From: Gordonia pseudamarae
Lineage (GTDB): Bacteria > Actinomycetota > Actinomycetes > Mycobacteriales > Mycobacteriaceae
Direction: 5' to 3'
DNA length: 64,000 nt
Assembly (NCBI RefSeq): GCF_025273675.1
Contig: NZ_CP045809.1
Span: 1,612,001-1,676,000, forward strand
In this document: positions 7,525 through 17,528 of the stretch, piece after piece
Layout of the letters: each line of letters opens with the position of its first letter
Position numbering within the stretch: the stretch's first letter is position 1
The notes under the pieces: generated by a model
The model's input: only the letters and a program-made list of their open reading frames with translations
The model's database searches: none
What the model was told of the DNA's origin: nothing
Translations under genes and position numbers: made by a program

Positions 7525-10500
7525 ATGGGATGGAACAACGGGCCGCCGACCTGGTCGGAGATGGAGCGGGTGCTGTCGGGACGGGCGCCCGGGCCCGGCG
7601 GGCGGATGGCCGAGAACTATGTGCCGGGAGACGGGAACGACTCGCCGGCCTGGTCGCGACAGCGAGGTGCATTCACCGCCGACGACATCGAGCGGCGGGT
7701 GTCGACGGTCGCCTACGCCGAACTGCACGCGCACAGTGCCTACAGCTTTCTGGACGGGGCGTCGATGCCGGAGGAGATGGTCGCCGAGGCCCGCGGGCTC
7801 GATCTGAAGGCGCTCGCGTTGACCGATCATGACGGCTTCTACGGGGTGGTCCGGTTCGCCGAGGCGGCCCGCGAATACGGGATGCCGACGGTGTTCGGGG
7901 CCGAACTGTCGCTGGAACGCGACGCCACCCGCACCGGGGTGCCCGATCCGCCGGGTGAGCATCTGCTGGTGATCGCCCGCGGCGGGGAAGGCTACCGGCG
8001 ACTGTCGCGGACCATCGCCGCGGCACACATGGCGGGTGGGGAGAAAGGGCTGCTGCGCTACGAACCCGACGCGCTTCCCGGCATGGCCGCAGGTCACTGG
8101 CTGATTCTCACCGGCTGCCGCAAAGGCGCGGTACGCCGGGCACTGGAGCGGGCCGGGATACCGGCCGCGCGCGCAGAACTGCGCGTGCTGATCGACCGGT
8201 ACGGCCGCGACAACGTGGTCGTCGAACTGACCGCATCCGGGCTGCCCGACGACGACGAACGTAATGCCGCCCTCGCGTCGATCGCCGCCGAGTGCGCGGT
8301 GCCGACGGCGGCCACCACCGGGGCGCACTTCGCCGCGCCGGATCGGCGGCGGTTGGCGATGGCGGTGGCGGCGATCCGTGCCCGCACCGACCTGGACACC
8401 ATCGAAGGCTGGCTACCGGGGGTCGGCGGCGCGCATCTGCGCAGCGGCGACGAGATGAGACGTCTGCTGCCCGGGTGTTCCGAGGCCATCGACAACGCGG
8501 TGGGTATCGCCGCGGACTGTGCCTTCGAACTCGGCCTGATCGCACCGCAACTGCCGCCCTTCGACGTCCCCGACGGGCACACCGAGAGTTCGTGGCTGCG
8601 GGAACTGACGCTGCGGCGCGCGCGGCGGCGCTACGGCACCCCGGCCCAACACCCCGCGGCGTACCGGCAGATCGACCACGAGCTGGCCGTCATCGCCTCA
8701 CTCGACTTTCCCGGTTACTTCCTGATAGTCGCCGATATCGTCGACTTCTGTAAGGATAACGACATCCTGTGTCAGGGCCGGGGGAGTGCCGCCAACTCGG
8801 CGGTCTGTTACGCACTCGGCATCACCAATGTCGACCCGGTGGCCAACAAGCTGCTGTTCGAGCGATTCCTGTCACCGGCGCGCGACGGCCCGCCCGACAT
8901 CGACGTCGACATCGAATCCGATCGCCGCGAGGAGGCGATCCAGTACGTGTACCGGCGTTACGGCCGCGACCACAGCGCGCAGGTGGCCAACGTGATCACC
9001 TTCCGGAGAAAGTCGGCGGTCCGGGATATGGTACGGGCGTTGGGTTTTGCCCCCGGACAGCAGGACGCGTGGAGCCGCGATCCCGACGACGCGCCGGCGG
9101 CGGTGACCGAACTGGCGGGTGAGATAGTGGGCATGCCCAGACATCTGGGTATCCACTCCGGCGGTATGGTGATCTGTGACCGGCCGATCGCCGACGTATG
9201 CCCCACCGAATGGGCGCGCATGGAGAACCGCAGCGTCCTGCAATGGGACAAAGATGATTGCGCCGCAATCGGTCTGGTCAAGTTCGATCTACTCGGGCTC
9301 GGGATGCTGTCGGCGCTGCACTACGCCATCGATCTGCTGGCGCAGCACAAAGGCATCGTCGTCGACCTGGCCGAGCTCGACCTGTCCGAACCGGACGTCT
9401 ACGAGATGCTGTGCCGCGCCGACTCCGTCGGGGTGTTCCAGGTGGAGTCGCGGGCGCAGATGGCGACGCTGCCGAGGCTGCGGCCCCGAAACTTCTACGA
9501 CCTCGTCGTGGAGGTGGCACTGATCCGTCCCGGACCTATCCAGGGTGGTTCGGTGCACCCGTATATTCGGCGGCGCAACGGAAAGGAGAAGCCCGACGTC
9601 GAACATCCGTCGATGTGGAACGCTTTGGAGCGGACGCTGGGGGTTCCCCTGTTTCAGGAACAACTGATGCAACTGGCCGTCGACGTCGCCGGATTCGACG
9701 CGGCCGAAGCCGACCAACTGCGCCGTGCGATGGGTTCCAAACGCTCACCCGAACGCATGGAACAACTACGCAGGCGGTTCTATGATGGTATGCGGCGTCT
9801 GCACGGCATCACCGGACCGACCGCCGACCGCATCTACGAGAGAATGGCGGCATTCGCCAATTTCGGTTTCCCGGAAAGTCATTCGCAGAGTTTCGCCTCG
9901 CTGGTGTTCTATTCGGCATGGTTCAAGCTGCATCACCCGGCCGCTTTCTGTGCCGCGCTGCTGCGTGCCCAGCCGATGGGTTTCTACTCCCCGCAGTCGC
10001 TCGTCGCCGATGCCCGGCGGCACGGGGTGCGGGTGCACCGGCCGCACATCAACGCCTCGTCGCCGTGGGCGACACTGGAGAATGAGGGCATGCAGGTGCG
10101 GCTCGGGCTCGCCGCGGTACGTGGGGTGGGGGATGAGGTGGCGCGGCGGATCGTCGACGAACGCGGCCGGGGCGGTGACTACACCGATCTCGAGGATCTG
10201 TCCCGTCGGGCGGAACTCGACGTCCGGCACCTGGAAGGTCTGGCCGGTGCGGGCGCATTCGACTGTTTCGGTTTCAGCAGGCGTCAGGCCCTCTGGCAGG
10301 CGGGTGCCGCCGCCGCGGCCCGGAACGATCATCTACGGTTGGAGGCGTCGGTGTCGGCGCCCGAACTTCCGGGTCTGTCGGAGGTGGAACTGGCCGCCAC
10401 CGACGTGTGGGCTACCGGGATCACCCCGCACCTGTACCCGACGCGGTTCCTGCGGCCGCGACTGGACGCGCTGGGGGTGGTTCCCGCCGACCGGCTGCTG

Positions 10501-10788
10501 TCGGTGGCCGACGGTGCGCGGGTGCTGGTCGGCGGTGCGGTGACGCACCGTCAACGGCCCGCGACGGCGTCCGGGGTGACCTTCATCAACCTTGAGGACG
10601 AAACCGGAATGGTCAACGTGGTGTGTTCGGTGGGATTGTGGGTGCGATACCGCGATCTGGCACACTCGGCATCTGCGTTGCTGGTACGGGGAAAGGTGCA
10701 GAACGCGGAAGGGGCCGTGACCGTGGTCGCGGACCGGTTGCAGCGGATGGACCTTCGGGTGGGGACCCGTTCCAGGGACTGGCACTGA
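7525..10788 (+). CDS. dnaE2: Error-prone DNA polymerase III alpha subunit DnaE2
   Basis: The 1087-residue protein begins MGWNNGPPTWSEMERVL, matching the N-terminus of M. tuberculosis DnaE2; an in-frame start 66 bases upstream would place the LexA box inside the gene. A PHP domain (ELHAHSAYSFLDGAS, LTDHDGFYG) fills the first quarter. Polymerase motifs follow: QGRGSAANSAVCYALG, PPDIDVDIESDR with the catalytic Asp pair, and QWDKDDCAAIGLVKFDLLGL. An OB-fold (VTHRQRPATASGVTFINLED) is near the C-terminus. It carries out SOS-induced translesion synthesis with ImuA' and ImuB. In M. tuberculosis dnaE2 lies well away from the imu pair; here they are close together. Confidence 0.96.
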   Translation: MGWNNGPPTWSEMERVLSGRAPGPGGRMAENYVPGDGNDSPAWSRQRGAFTADDIERRVSTVAYAELHAHSAYSFLDGASMPEEMVAEARGLDLKALALTDHDGFYGVVRFAEAAREYGMPTVFGAELSLERDATRTGVPDPPGEHLLVIARGGEGYRRLSRTIAAAHMAGGEKGLLRYEPDALPGMAAGHWLILTGCRKGAVRRALERAGIPAARAELRVLIDRYGRDNVVVELTASGLPDDDERNAALASIAAECAVPTAATTGAHFAAPDRRRLAMAVAAIRARTDLDTIEGWLPGVGGAHLRSGDEMRRLLPGCSEAIDNAVGIAADCAFELGLIAPQLPPFDVPDGHTESSWLRELTLRRARRRYGTPAQHPAAYRQIDHELAVIASLDFPGYFLIVADIVDFCKDNDILCQGRGSAANSAVCYALGITNVDPVANKLLFERFLSPARDGPPDIDVDIESDRREEAIQYVYRRYGRDHSAQVANVITFRRKSAVRDMVRALGFAPGQQDAWSRDPDDAPAAVTELAGEIVGMPRHLGIHSGGMVICDRPIADVCPTEWARMENRSVLQWDKDDCAAIGLVKFDLLGLGMLSALHYAIDLLAQHKGIVVDLAELDLSEPDVYEMLCRADSVGVFQVESRAQMATLPRLRPRNFYDLVVEVALIRPGPIQGGSVHPYIRRRNGKEKPDVEHPSMWNALERTLGVPLFQEQLMQLAVDVAGFDAAEADQLRRAMGSKRSPERMEQLRRRFYDGMRRLHGITGPTADRIYERMAAFANFGFPESHSQSFASLVFYSAWFKLHHPAAFCAALLRAQPMGFYSPQSLVADARRHGVRVHRPHINASSPWATLENEGMQVRLGLAAVRGVGDEVARRIVDERGRGGDYTDLEDLSRRAELDVRHLEGLAGAGAFDCFGFSRRQALWQAGAAAAARNDHLRLEASVSAPELPGLSEVELAATDVWATGITPHLYPTRFLRPRLDALGVVPADRLLSVADGARVLVGGAVTHRQRPATASGVTFINLEDETGMVNVVCSVGLWVRYRDLAHSASALLVRGKVQNAEGAVTVVADRLQRMDLRVGTRSRDWH

Positions 10789-10855
10789 TGTCGGGGCGCA
10801 CAAAATAAGTGGGACACGAAGCACGTGGGACACGAGAACGATGATCGGGGAAGTA

Positions 10856-11083
10856 ATGTCGCAGACTGTTGTGGTCACAGTGAAACCGAACAGCAGCAAA
10901 GGGCCGCTGGTGGAGGTCGACGGCGAGGGGGCGATCACCATCTTCGTGCGTGAACCCGCCACCGAGGGCAAGGCCAACAAGGCGGTCGGTGAACTGCTCG
11001 CCAAACACCTCGGTGTGCCGAAAAGCAAGGTGGCGCTGATCGGCGGGGCCACCGCGCGTACCAAACGGTTCCGGGTCGGCTGA
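10856..11083 (+). CDS. DUF167 / YggU family protein
   Basis: This 75-residue protein has the whole DUF167 fold: VVVTVKPNSSKGP, IFVREPATEGKANKAVGELLAKHL, VPKSKVALIGGATARTKRF. The start at 10856 follows a GGGGAA site at a good distance; an in-frame ATG five codons earlier is less well placed. The role of the family is not known. Two copies of GTGGGACACGA (10809-10819 and 10825-10835) lie just upstream, between it and dnaE2. Confidence 0.85.
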   Translation: MSQTVVVTVKPNSSKGPLVEVDGEGAITIFVREPATEGKANKAVGELLAKHLGVPKSKVALIGGATARTKRFRVG

Positions 11084-11144
11084 GCGCCGATCAGGCGGTG
11101 AGCGCGGTGTCGGCGCCGCATATCCGAGGCCCGAGGCCCGCGCG

Positions 11145-13727
11145 TCAGCCGTTGTGGTCGGGGTGCTGCGTCCGGCGGATCGGCGCGCCCAGGATCTGTG
11201 AGGACCGGTAGATGTGGCCCTCGACGGTCCGCACCGACAGCACCAGCAGGTCGGCGATCTCCTTGTTGCTCAGACCCTGTTCGGCGAGCCGGACGATCTC
11301 ACGCTGCCGCCCGGACAGGCCGTCCTCCGATTGTGCAGCGCGAAGCGCGGGTGTGTCGGCACCGGAGCGGGTGGCGAGCCCGGCGGCGTACTCGCGTGCG
11401 GTCAGCGCGGCTCCGCCACGGTGCTGCCGCCGGAACGCCTCCACCGCCTGTGCGGCGGCGTCGACCGCCGCCGGAAGATCCCCGTCGGCGGCATAGGACC
11501 GGGCGGCCGCCATCAGCTGCTCGCCGTCGCCGGCGGCCAGGGCCCGGGCGTGGGCGAGTGTCGTGCGGGCACGGGGAACCTCGGGAAGTTCCGCGGCGAG
11601 CACCGCGAGTCTGTCGGCACATGTCGTATCGCCGAACCGGACGGCGTACTGCAGGCATATCACCTCGGGGGTGAGTTGCCCGGCGGCGTGCGCCGACTCG
11701 GCCGATGTTCGGGCGATCTCCGCGGCCACCGAGGTCGCGCCCCCGAGCGCGTGCAGCGAGGCCTCGACAATGTGGATCCGAGCGGTACGGAACCCGTACC
11801 CGTCACTGGGGTGGGAGGTCAGCCGCGCCAGCAGGCCGCGGACCCGTTCGGCATCGCCCATGTTCGCCGCGACCTCGGCGGCGTTGAGGCAGAACGGAAA
11901 CCACATCTCGGGCGGGGACTGCACCGAATCGAAGGCGGTCAGCGACCTGGTCAGCAGATCGTCGGCGCCGGTCAGGTCGCCGACCGAGAACTGTGCCACG
12001 CCGAGGAATCCGAGGATCCACCCTTCGACATCGCCGGTGGATGTGGGTATCGTTTCACGGATCGCGGTGGCGATCCGTACCGCCGCCGGGCCCTGATTGC
12101 CCAGTTCGCATGCTCGAATGTGGACGTCGCACAGCGTCATCCGCCAGTACGTTCCCCACGGACTGTGATCGGCGAGTGCATGTGCGCGGCCGGCGATCTC
12201 ATGTGCGCGGCGCATCAGGCCCACGTCGGCCAGAGCGACGACCTCGGCCCAGTCCGCGGTGATGCGGGCGGTGTCGCTCACCGGTGAGGTCCGGGCCAGG
12301 ACCTCGGCGCCGTCGATCACCGCGCGCGGGCGCGACCGTGCGGCATCGACCATCATCTGCGCGGCGATCAGGCTCGCCGACATATGTCCCTCGGCGCGGG
12401 CCGCATCGATCACCGCGACAGACGCGGCCGGATCGTTGCACGCCCACAGCCGGTGGTAGCTCTCCTGCAGCAGCAGTTCGGCGCGCTGGGCGTCGTCGAG
12501 TTCGTTGTTGCGGGCGCGGATCAGCGAATGCTCGACCGATTCCGGATCGGCCATGAGTGAAGCGATGTGCGCCAGCAGCAACTGCGCGTCCACATAGTGC
12601 TCACCGGGGCCGATCTGCGCGGCCAACTCCGCCGCCAGCGGCAGCGCCACCAGCCCGGCCGCCGCGACCGCCCCCTCCAACAGGATGCGTTCCCTGCCGT
12701 CGAACGGCTCGGCCGCCAGTGCCAGCACACCCTTGTTGCCCGCGACCTGCATCCCCGGGATCCGCTGACGGTCGAGCTCGCGCACGAGCAGCGTGCGCAG
12801 TCTCCGCAACCTGGTCGCGGGGGCGCTCGCACGGCGGACCTCGCCGTACAGCGGATGGGCCAGCCGCACATCCCCGCCGGGCCCGTCGTCGACCACGACC
12901 AGCCGCAGGACCTCGGCGCTCTCCAGTGCGGTAGGAGCGGTCAACGCGGTGATCACCGACACCGGAACAGGCTCGGCCAGCGCCACCATGTCGAGCACGT
13001 CCGCGGTGGCCTCCGGAAGATCACCGATCCGCGTCGAGACGACATCGATCAGGCTTTTGGGCACCCTCACCGTGCCGGGCACCTGCCGCTCCGAATCCCA
13101 CAGCGACGCGGCCCCCAGCGACTCGGGGTCGGCGAGCAGTTCGGTCACGTACAGCGAATTGCCCTGCGTCAGTCGCCACAGGTCGCCGCGGACGGATTCG
13201 GTGACGTCCTCGCCCAGGGCCTGGCTCACCAACCCGTCGACGGCGGTGCGCGACAACGGCTCCAGATCGATCCGCAGAACCCCGGATGCGCCGAGTACCT
13301 CGGCGAGCAACGGGGTCGGGGGACCGGCGGTGCGATAGCCGAGCACCACCCGGACCGTCGGGATGGCCATGAGGGTCTGCACGACGATCGTCGACATCTG
13401 GTCGAGCACCTGGATGTCGTCGACGACGACGACCGGATCGTCGGCACCCGAGGTGAAGGACTGGATCAGCGAACGTATCCGCAACAGGGGATCGACGATC
13501 ACCGGGTCGACGTGTTCGGCAAACGCGCCGAGCGGAACGGCTGCGGCCGCGAACGAGGGATGGACCCATCGCACGTCCCGGCGATCGGCGACAGCCTCGG
13601 TGATCAGCCGCGTCTTGCCGATCCCGGCGGGCCCGGCGACCACGACGGTGGGTGCGGTGTCATCGCGAAGCGCGCGTCGCAGTACCGCGCATTCCTTGTC
13701 GCGACCGACCATCGACCACCTCGTCAC
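11145..13727 (-). CDS. Large ATP-binding LuxR-family transcriptional regulator
   Basis: The 860-residue protein has the layout of the LAL/MalT group of STAND-type regulators. An N-terminal NTPase carries Walker A GPAGIGKT near residue 33 and a Walker B-like VVVVDDIQ. A long helical, Ala-rich TPR-like middle follows, and the C-terminus is a LuxR helix-turn-helix (LSGRQREIVRLAEQGLSNKE, then VRTVEGHIYR). Such proteins bind an inducer and ATP, oligomerise and activate transcription. No inducer or target can be read from the context: its neighbours are the convergent DUF167 gene and trmL. Confidence 0.88.
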   Translation of the reverse strand: MTRWSMVGRDKECAVLRRALRDDTAPTVVVAGPAGIGKTRLITEAVADRRDVRWVHPSFAAAAVPLGAFAEHVDPVIVDPLLRIRSLIQSFTSGADDPVVVVDDIQVLDQMSTIVVQTLMAIPTVRVVLGYRTAGPPTPLLAEVLGASGVLRIDLEPLSRTAVDGLVSQALGEDVTESVRGDLWRLTQGNSLYVTELLADPESLGAASLWDSERQVPGTVRVPKSLIDVVSTRIGDLPEATADVLDMVALAEPVPVSVITALTAPTALESAEVLRLVVVDDGPGGDVRLAHPLYGEVRRASAPATRLRRLRTLLVRELDRQRIPGMQVAGNKGVLALAAEPFDGRERILLEGAVAAAGLVALPLAAELAAQIGPGEHYVDAQLLLAHIASLMADPESVEHSLIRARNNELDDAQRAELLLQESYHRLWACNDPAASVAVIDAARAEGHMSASLIAAQMMVDAARSRPRAVIDGAEVLARTSPVSDTARITADWAEVVALADVGLMRRAHEIAGRAHALADHSPWGTYWRMTLCDVHIRACELGNQGPAAVRIATAIRETIPTSTGDVEGWILGFLGVAQFSVGDLTGADDLLTRSLTAFDSVQSPPEMWFPFCLNAAEVAANMGDAERVRGLLARLTSHPSDGYGFRTARIHIVEASLHALGGATSVAAEIARTSAESAHAAGQLTPEVICLQYAVRFGDTTCADRLAVLAAELPEVPRARTTLAHARALAAGDGEQLMAAARSYAADGDLPAAVDAAAQAVEAFRRQHRGGAALTAREYAAGLATRSGADTPALRAAQSEDGLSGRQREIVRLAEQGLSNKEIADLLVLSVRTVEGHIYRSSQILGAPIRRTQHPDHNG

Positions 13728-13850
13728 GAGGTGATCGTATGGGACCGGAGACGTGTCGTATCAGGGCATTTCGTCGTCCGCCCGGCCGAAATCAACCGTC
13801 TGAAGGACACCGGAGCCCGCCAATCGGGCATATCGGTGACAGCCGAGGAT

Positions 13851-14315
13851 TCAGACCGCGCCCGTGAAATCGTGCTGACGCCACGCCTCGTAGACGGCGA
13901 TGCAGGCGGCGTTGGCCAGGTTGTGCGATCGCCGGTCGGGCAACATCGGGATGCGAACCCGGTCGGTGACCTTCGGATCGGCGAGCACATCGTCGGGCAG
14001 GCCCGTCGGTTCGGGACCGAACAGCAGCACATCGCCCGGCCGATAGGCGATATCGGTGTGCCGTTTGTCCGTGCGCGCGGTGAACGCGAACACCCGCTCG
14101 GGGCGCAGTGACTCCCACGCCGTCGGCAGATCCGGGTGCACAGTGACGTTGGCCATCTCGTGGTAGTCGAGTCCGGCACGTTTGACCTGGGCGTCGGTCA
14201 TGGTGAACCCGAGCGGCTCGATCAGATGCAGTTGGCAGCCGGTGTTGGCGGCCAGGCGGATCGCGTTGCCGGTGTTGGGCGGAATGCAGGGTTGGAAGAA
14301 CATGATCCGGAACAT
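13851..14315 (-). CDS. trmL: tRNA (cytidine/uridine-2'-O-)-methyltransferase TrmL
   Basis: The 154-residue protein is a SPOUT (SpoU-type) methyltransferase. Motifs are FFQPCIPPNTGNAIRLAANT at the start, LLFGPEPTGLPDDV in the middle and RIPMLPDRRSHNLANAACIA forming the knotted SAM site. TrmL methylates the ribose of the wobble base of tRNA-Leu. M. tuberculosis Rv3366 (spoU) is the likely counterpart. The start at 14315 (MFRIMFFQP) fits the family length; the open frame extends 21 codons upstream into the folD promoter side. The gene is divergent from folD. Confidence 0.88.
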   Translation of the reverse strand: MFRIMFFQPCIPPNTGNAIRLAANTGCQLHLIEPLGFTMTDAQVKRAGLDYHEMANVTVHPDLPTAWESLRPERVFAFTARTDKRHTDIAYRPGDVLLFGPEPTGLPDDVLADPKVTDRVRIPMLPDRRSHNLANAACIAVYEAWRQHDFTGAV

Positions 14316-14419
14316 GATGCCGGTCAGCTTAGTCGTAGGCGCACCCGTGGACCGGCGTGGCCCGACCCGCGGCATCATGTGGCGGAGTGGCCGAACCGCA
14401 TAGTGGAATAATGGGCCCG

Positions 14420-15280
14420 GTGAGTGCGATACGACTTGACGGAAAAGCCACCCGCGACGAGATCTTCGCTGATCTGAGCGTGCGGGTGGAGAAGTTGCGG
14501 GCCGAGGGCATCGTGCCCGGTCTGGGCACCATCCTGGTGGGCGACGACCCCGGCTCGCACTCCTACGTCAAGGGCAAGCACAACGACTGTGCCCGCATCG
14601 GCGTCGAATCGATCCGGCGTGATCTGCCCGCCGACATCACGCAGGAACAGCTCGACACCGCGATCGACGAACTGAACGCCGACCCGGCCTGCACGGGCTA
14701 CATCGTCCAGCTGCCGCTGCCGGGGCACCTCGACGAGAACGCCGCGCTCGAACGTATCGACCCCGACAAGGACGCGGACGGCCTGCACCCGATCAACCTG
14801 GGACGGCTCGTGCTGGGCAAGGAATCGACACTGCCGTGCACCCCGCGCGGGGTGATTCACCTGCTGCGCCGCTACGGCATCCCCCTCGACGGCGCCCGGG
14901 TAACCGTGGTCGGACGCGGCGTCACCATCGGCAGGCCGATCGGGTTGCTGCTGACCCGGCGCAGCGAAAATGCCACCGTCACTCTCTGCCATACCGGCAC
15001 CCGGGACCTGGCCGCCGAGGTCTCGCGGGCCGATATCGTCGTCGCCGCGGCCGGTGTCGGCCACCTGATCACCGCCGACATGGTCAAACCGGGGGCCGCG
15101 GTCATCGACGTCGGTGTCAGCCGCAACGAGCAGGGCCTCGTCGGCGACGTCGCACCCGATGTGTGGGACGTGGCCGGTGCCGTATCACCCAATCCGGGTG
15201 GGGTGGGGCCGCTGACCAGGGCTTTCCTTTTGGTGAACGTGGTCGAACGAGCCGAGGCGCAACTCGCGGCACGGCGATGA
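14420..15280 (+). CDS. folD: Methylenetetrahydrofolate dehydrogenase/cyclohydrolase FolD
   Basis: The 286-residue enzyme interconverts 5,10-methylene-, methenyl- and 10-formyl-tetrahydrofolate. Visible features are the catalytic Lys in YVKGKHNDC, the substrate loop [31 protein letters not shown], the NADP-binding GRGVTIGRP and the C-terminal [19 protein letters not shown] at 14420 aligns with the start of the M. tuberculosis protein (SAIRLDGK); an ATG three codons earlier is also possible. The stop codon overlaps the next gene (ATGA), as in the M. tuberculosis folD-Rv3355c pair. Confidence 0.95.
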   Translation: MSAIRLDGKATRDEIFADLSVRVEKLRAEGIVPGLGTILVGDDPGSHSYVKGKHNDCARIGVESIRRDLPADITQEQLDTAIDELNADPACTGYIVQLPLPGHLDENAALERIDPDKDADGLHPINLGRLVLGKESTLPCTPRGVIHLLRRYGIPLDGARVTVVGRGVTIGRPIGLLLTRRSENATVTLCHTGTRDLAAEVSRADIVVAAAGVGHLITADMVKPGAAVIDVGVSRNEQGLVGDVAPDVWDVAGAVSPNPGGVGPLTRAFLLVNVVERAEAQLAARR

Positions 15281-15774
15281 CCTCGCCGGCATCGGGCCCC
15301 TCGTCCGAGGTTGTCCCCCCGGATGACGGCGGGTTGCACGATGACACCCCCTCGCCGGTTGAGGTGCGAGCTTGCGAGCCTCGAAACCAGCACGGTGACC
15401 AACCGGGAGAGGACCAACCGGGAGAGGACCAACCGGGAGAGGACCAACCGGGGGAGGACCAACCGGGAGAGGACCAGCCGCGGGTGAGTCTGCTGCGGGC
15501 GGTGCTGGTGGAGTTGCCGTACGTTCTGGTGTTACTCGCCGCCCTGATCGCGGCGATCTTCGTAACCTTCGACCGGTGGCGGCGTGGTGTATTCGTGCTC
15601 GGTTCGGCATTGTTGCTCGGTTCACTTTTCCGGGCCCTGCTGCCGTCGCAACGTGCCGGACTATTGCAGGTCAGAGGACGGTTGTTTGATTCGGTGCTGA
15701 TGGCGTCGGCCGGGGTGGCGATCCTGTGGCTGGCCACGTCCATCGACTCGTTGGGCACGGATTCATTACAATAA
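15277..15774 (+). CDS. DUF3017 membrane protein with DQPGE repeat
   Basis: The 165-residue protein overlaps folD by four bases. The first 65 residues are acidic and hold a five-fold DQPGE repeat coded by a 15-bp tandem array. The rest has three hydrophobic helices ([47 protein letters not shown]), the DUF3017 layout found next to folD in mycobacteria. The charged tail before the first helix should be cytoplasmic. Function unknown. Confidence 0.8.
   Translation: MTSPASGPSSEVVPPDDGGLHDDTPSPVEVRACEPRNQHGDQPGEDQPGEDQPGEDQPGEDQPGEDQPRVSLLRAVLVELPYVLVLLAALIAAIFVTFDRWRRGVFVLGSALLLGSLFRALLPSQRAGLLQVRGRLFDSVLMASAGVAILWLATSIDSLGTDSLQ
15397..15471 (+). repeat. 15-bp coding minisatellite (GACCAACCGGGAGAG x5)
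   Basis: Five contiguous units, four identical and one with a single A-to-G change, encode DQPGE each; a degenerate sixth unit follows. The unit length is a multiple of three, so copy number can change without loss of frame. Confidence 0.95.
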
Positions 15775-15861
15775 GATCTCAAACGCCCCCAACGATCGGG
15801 ATTTCGCATCACTTCGTCAGCAGTCGGCACCACACCACCTCGGGGTTCCACGGCCCTGGGG

Positions 15862-17436
15862 GTGTCGGTCGGACGTGGTCTTGTGCACTACGTCCTGCTG
15901 ACTGACGACGAAACCGGTCGCAGCATCGTCGACAGCCGGGTCATCGCCGTCGACGGTCGTGACGGCCTCGACGACGTGGGCCGGGTGAACGCCGGGATCG
16001 ACGTCATGCTCAACGCCGCCGCCGACGAGGATCTGAGCGTGCAGGCCATCGGTGTGGCCACCCTCACCGGAGGCCCGCGGCACGCCGTGGCGGGCAAGGG
16101 TTCGGGCACGCGCAGACAGATCCGTCTGTTCACCGGCGAACAGGCCGTCGCCGAATATCTGGGCGACACCGGTGAGATCGACAGATACTCCGCCGTGCTG
16201 GTGGTCGACTGCGGCGACTCCGGGATGTCGATGTACACCCTCGACCCGGCCACACGGCGAACGGGGGAGGTACAGCGTTCCCGGGCGATCAGCGGCCGCG
16301 AAATCGACGAGGCCCTTGCCCGATCGGTGATGCGGTCCGAACCGGGTATCGCGAGCGACCCGGCCTTCGGCCAGAACCGGCGCGATCTCGTCAGCGCCTG
16401 CCGCACCGCGAAAGAGGAACTGACCCGACCCGAGCAGGTCGCACAGGGACAGGTCACACCGGCGGCGGGAGTCAGCAAGGTCGACTTGACCGCCGAGATG
16501 GTGGCCGAGGCGGTGGAGCCGATGGTCGCCGAGGCCCGCGAGGCGGTGCGCAAGGCCCTGGCGCTGGCCGCCGGACGTGGAACAGACCCCGAGGCGGTGG
16601 TGCTCGTCGGTGGCCTCGTCAATATCCCGGCGGTCCGGGGCGTGGGCACCGGGCACGGGGCACGGGGCACCGTGATCCCGAACATGCCCGAACTCGCCTC
16701 GGCGATCGGCGCGGCCCGATTGGCCTCGGGCGGACCGGACGCGGCCAGACAGACGATGATCGGTGGCGGTGTGACCCGCGGGCTGCTGTCCCCGATGCCG
16801 CTGGCGGCGGTTGCCGCGATCCTCGGGGCGGTGTTGATGACCCTGTACGCGGTGGGCAGTGCCCTGTCCACTGTGTCCAACTCGCCCGATGCCCCGACCT
16901 CGGAGCCGATGCACTCGGTGAGGCACACCACGGCGACCGGCGCGACGACGCGACTGTTCCAAAATCTGTCCGAATCGCCGACACAACGCCCCACGCACAC
17001 CCTGCCGACCGACCCGTCCTGGGGAGCGGCCACGCCCGGGTGGGCCACCATCGAGCTGCCACAGCCGGACGTGACGTCGACGACGACCCTGCTCCCCGAG
17101 CCGCCCGGATTCGCCGGCGACGGGCCGACCACGACGCTTGTTCCGCCTCCATCAACCTCGACGACGACCTCGACCTCGACCACGACGCGGACGACACCCT
17201 CCACGTCCGGCGTCGGGACATCGACGAGTACGGACCCGCCATCGTCATCGGACAGCTCGTCCTCGAGCAGCCCCACCAGCACCGCGGCATCGTCGGAACC
17301 GTCCGGCGACGGTGAACCCGCGGTGACCGATCCGAACCCGGAGATCAGCGCGCCGACATCGTCCAGGACACCGGCGCCCGGTGAGCCGGCCCCGGAATCG
17401 GGTACCGAGGTGCCCGAAGCGGCCTACGGTTCATAG
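15862..17436 (+). CDS. Membrane-anchored Hsp70/actin-fold protein with Ser/Thr-rich tail
   Basis: The 524-residue product has an Hsp70-like ATPase region to about residue 300: VVDCGDSGMSMYTLD resembles the second phosphate loop and VVLVGGLVNIPAVRG the adenosine motif. One hydrophobic segment (PLAAVAAILGAVLMTLYAVG) follows, then about 190 residues rich in Thr, Ser and Pro that should lie outside the membrane. There is no substrate-binding domain like that of DnaK. The GTG at 15862 is the only usual start codon after an in-frame stop at 15772, yet coding-like sequence (STALG) precedes it, so the true start is uncertain. The role may be in the cell envelope; this is inference. Confidence 0.7.
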   Translation: MSVGRGLVHYVLLTDDETGRSIVDSRVIAVDGRDGLDDVGRVNAGIDVMLNAAADEDLSVQAIGVATLTGGPRHAVAGKGSGTRRQIRLFTGEQAVAEYLGDTGEIDRYSAVLVVDCGDSGMSMYTLDPATRRTGEVQRSRAISGREIDEALARSVMRSEPGIASDPAFGQNRRDLVSACRTAKEELTRPEQVAQGQVTPAAGVSKVDLTAEMVAEAVEPMVAEAREAVRKALALAAGRGTDPEAVVLVGGLVNIPAVRGVGTGHGARGTVIPNMPELASAIGAARLASGGPDAARQTMIGGGVTRGLLSPMPLAAVAAILGAVLMTLYAVGSALSTVSNSPDAPTSEPMHSVRHTTATGATTRLFQNLSESPTQRPTHTLPTDPSWGAATPGWATIELPQPDVTSTTTLLPEPPGFAGDGPTTTLVPPPSTSTTTSTSTTTRTTPSTSGVGTSTSTDPPSSSDSSSSSSPTSTAASSEPSGDGEPAVTDPNPEISAPTSSRTPAPGEPAPESGTEVPEAAYGS

Positions 17437-17492
17437 CCGCCGGCAATGGCTCCGCAGCCGCCCGGCGGGGCTCCCGGATATTCCGGGCCCAC

Positions 17493-17528
17493 TACCTCTA
17501 CCGATTCCCGTACCTCTACCGATTCTCG
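17493..17528. repeat. 18-bp direct repeat at the 3' end of metX
   Basis: Two adjacent copies of TACCTCTACCGATTCYCG differ by one base. The second copy covers the stop codon of the first metX gene and its last codons. It lies in the short gap between two convergent genes. Confidence 0.8.

Noticed and set aside
7408..8328. N-terminal extension of the secreted protein to 441 residues
   Set aside because: The extra part is antisense to dnaE2 and lies before a good signal peptide with its own ribosome-binding site.
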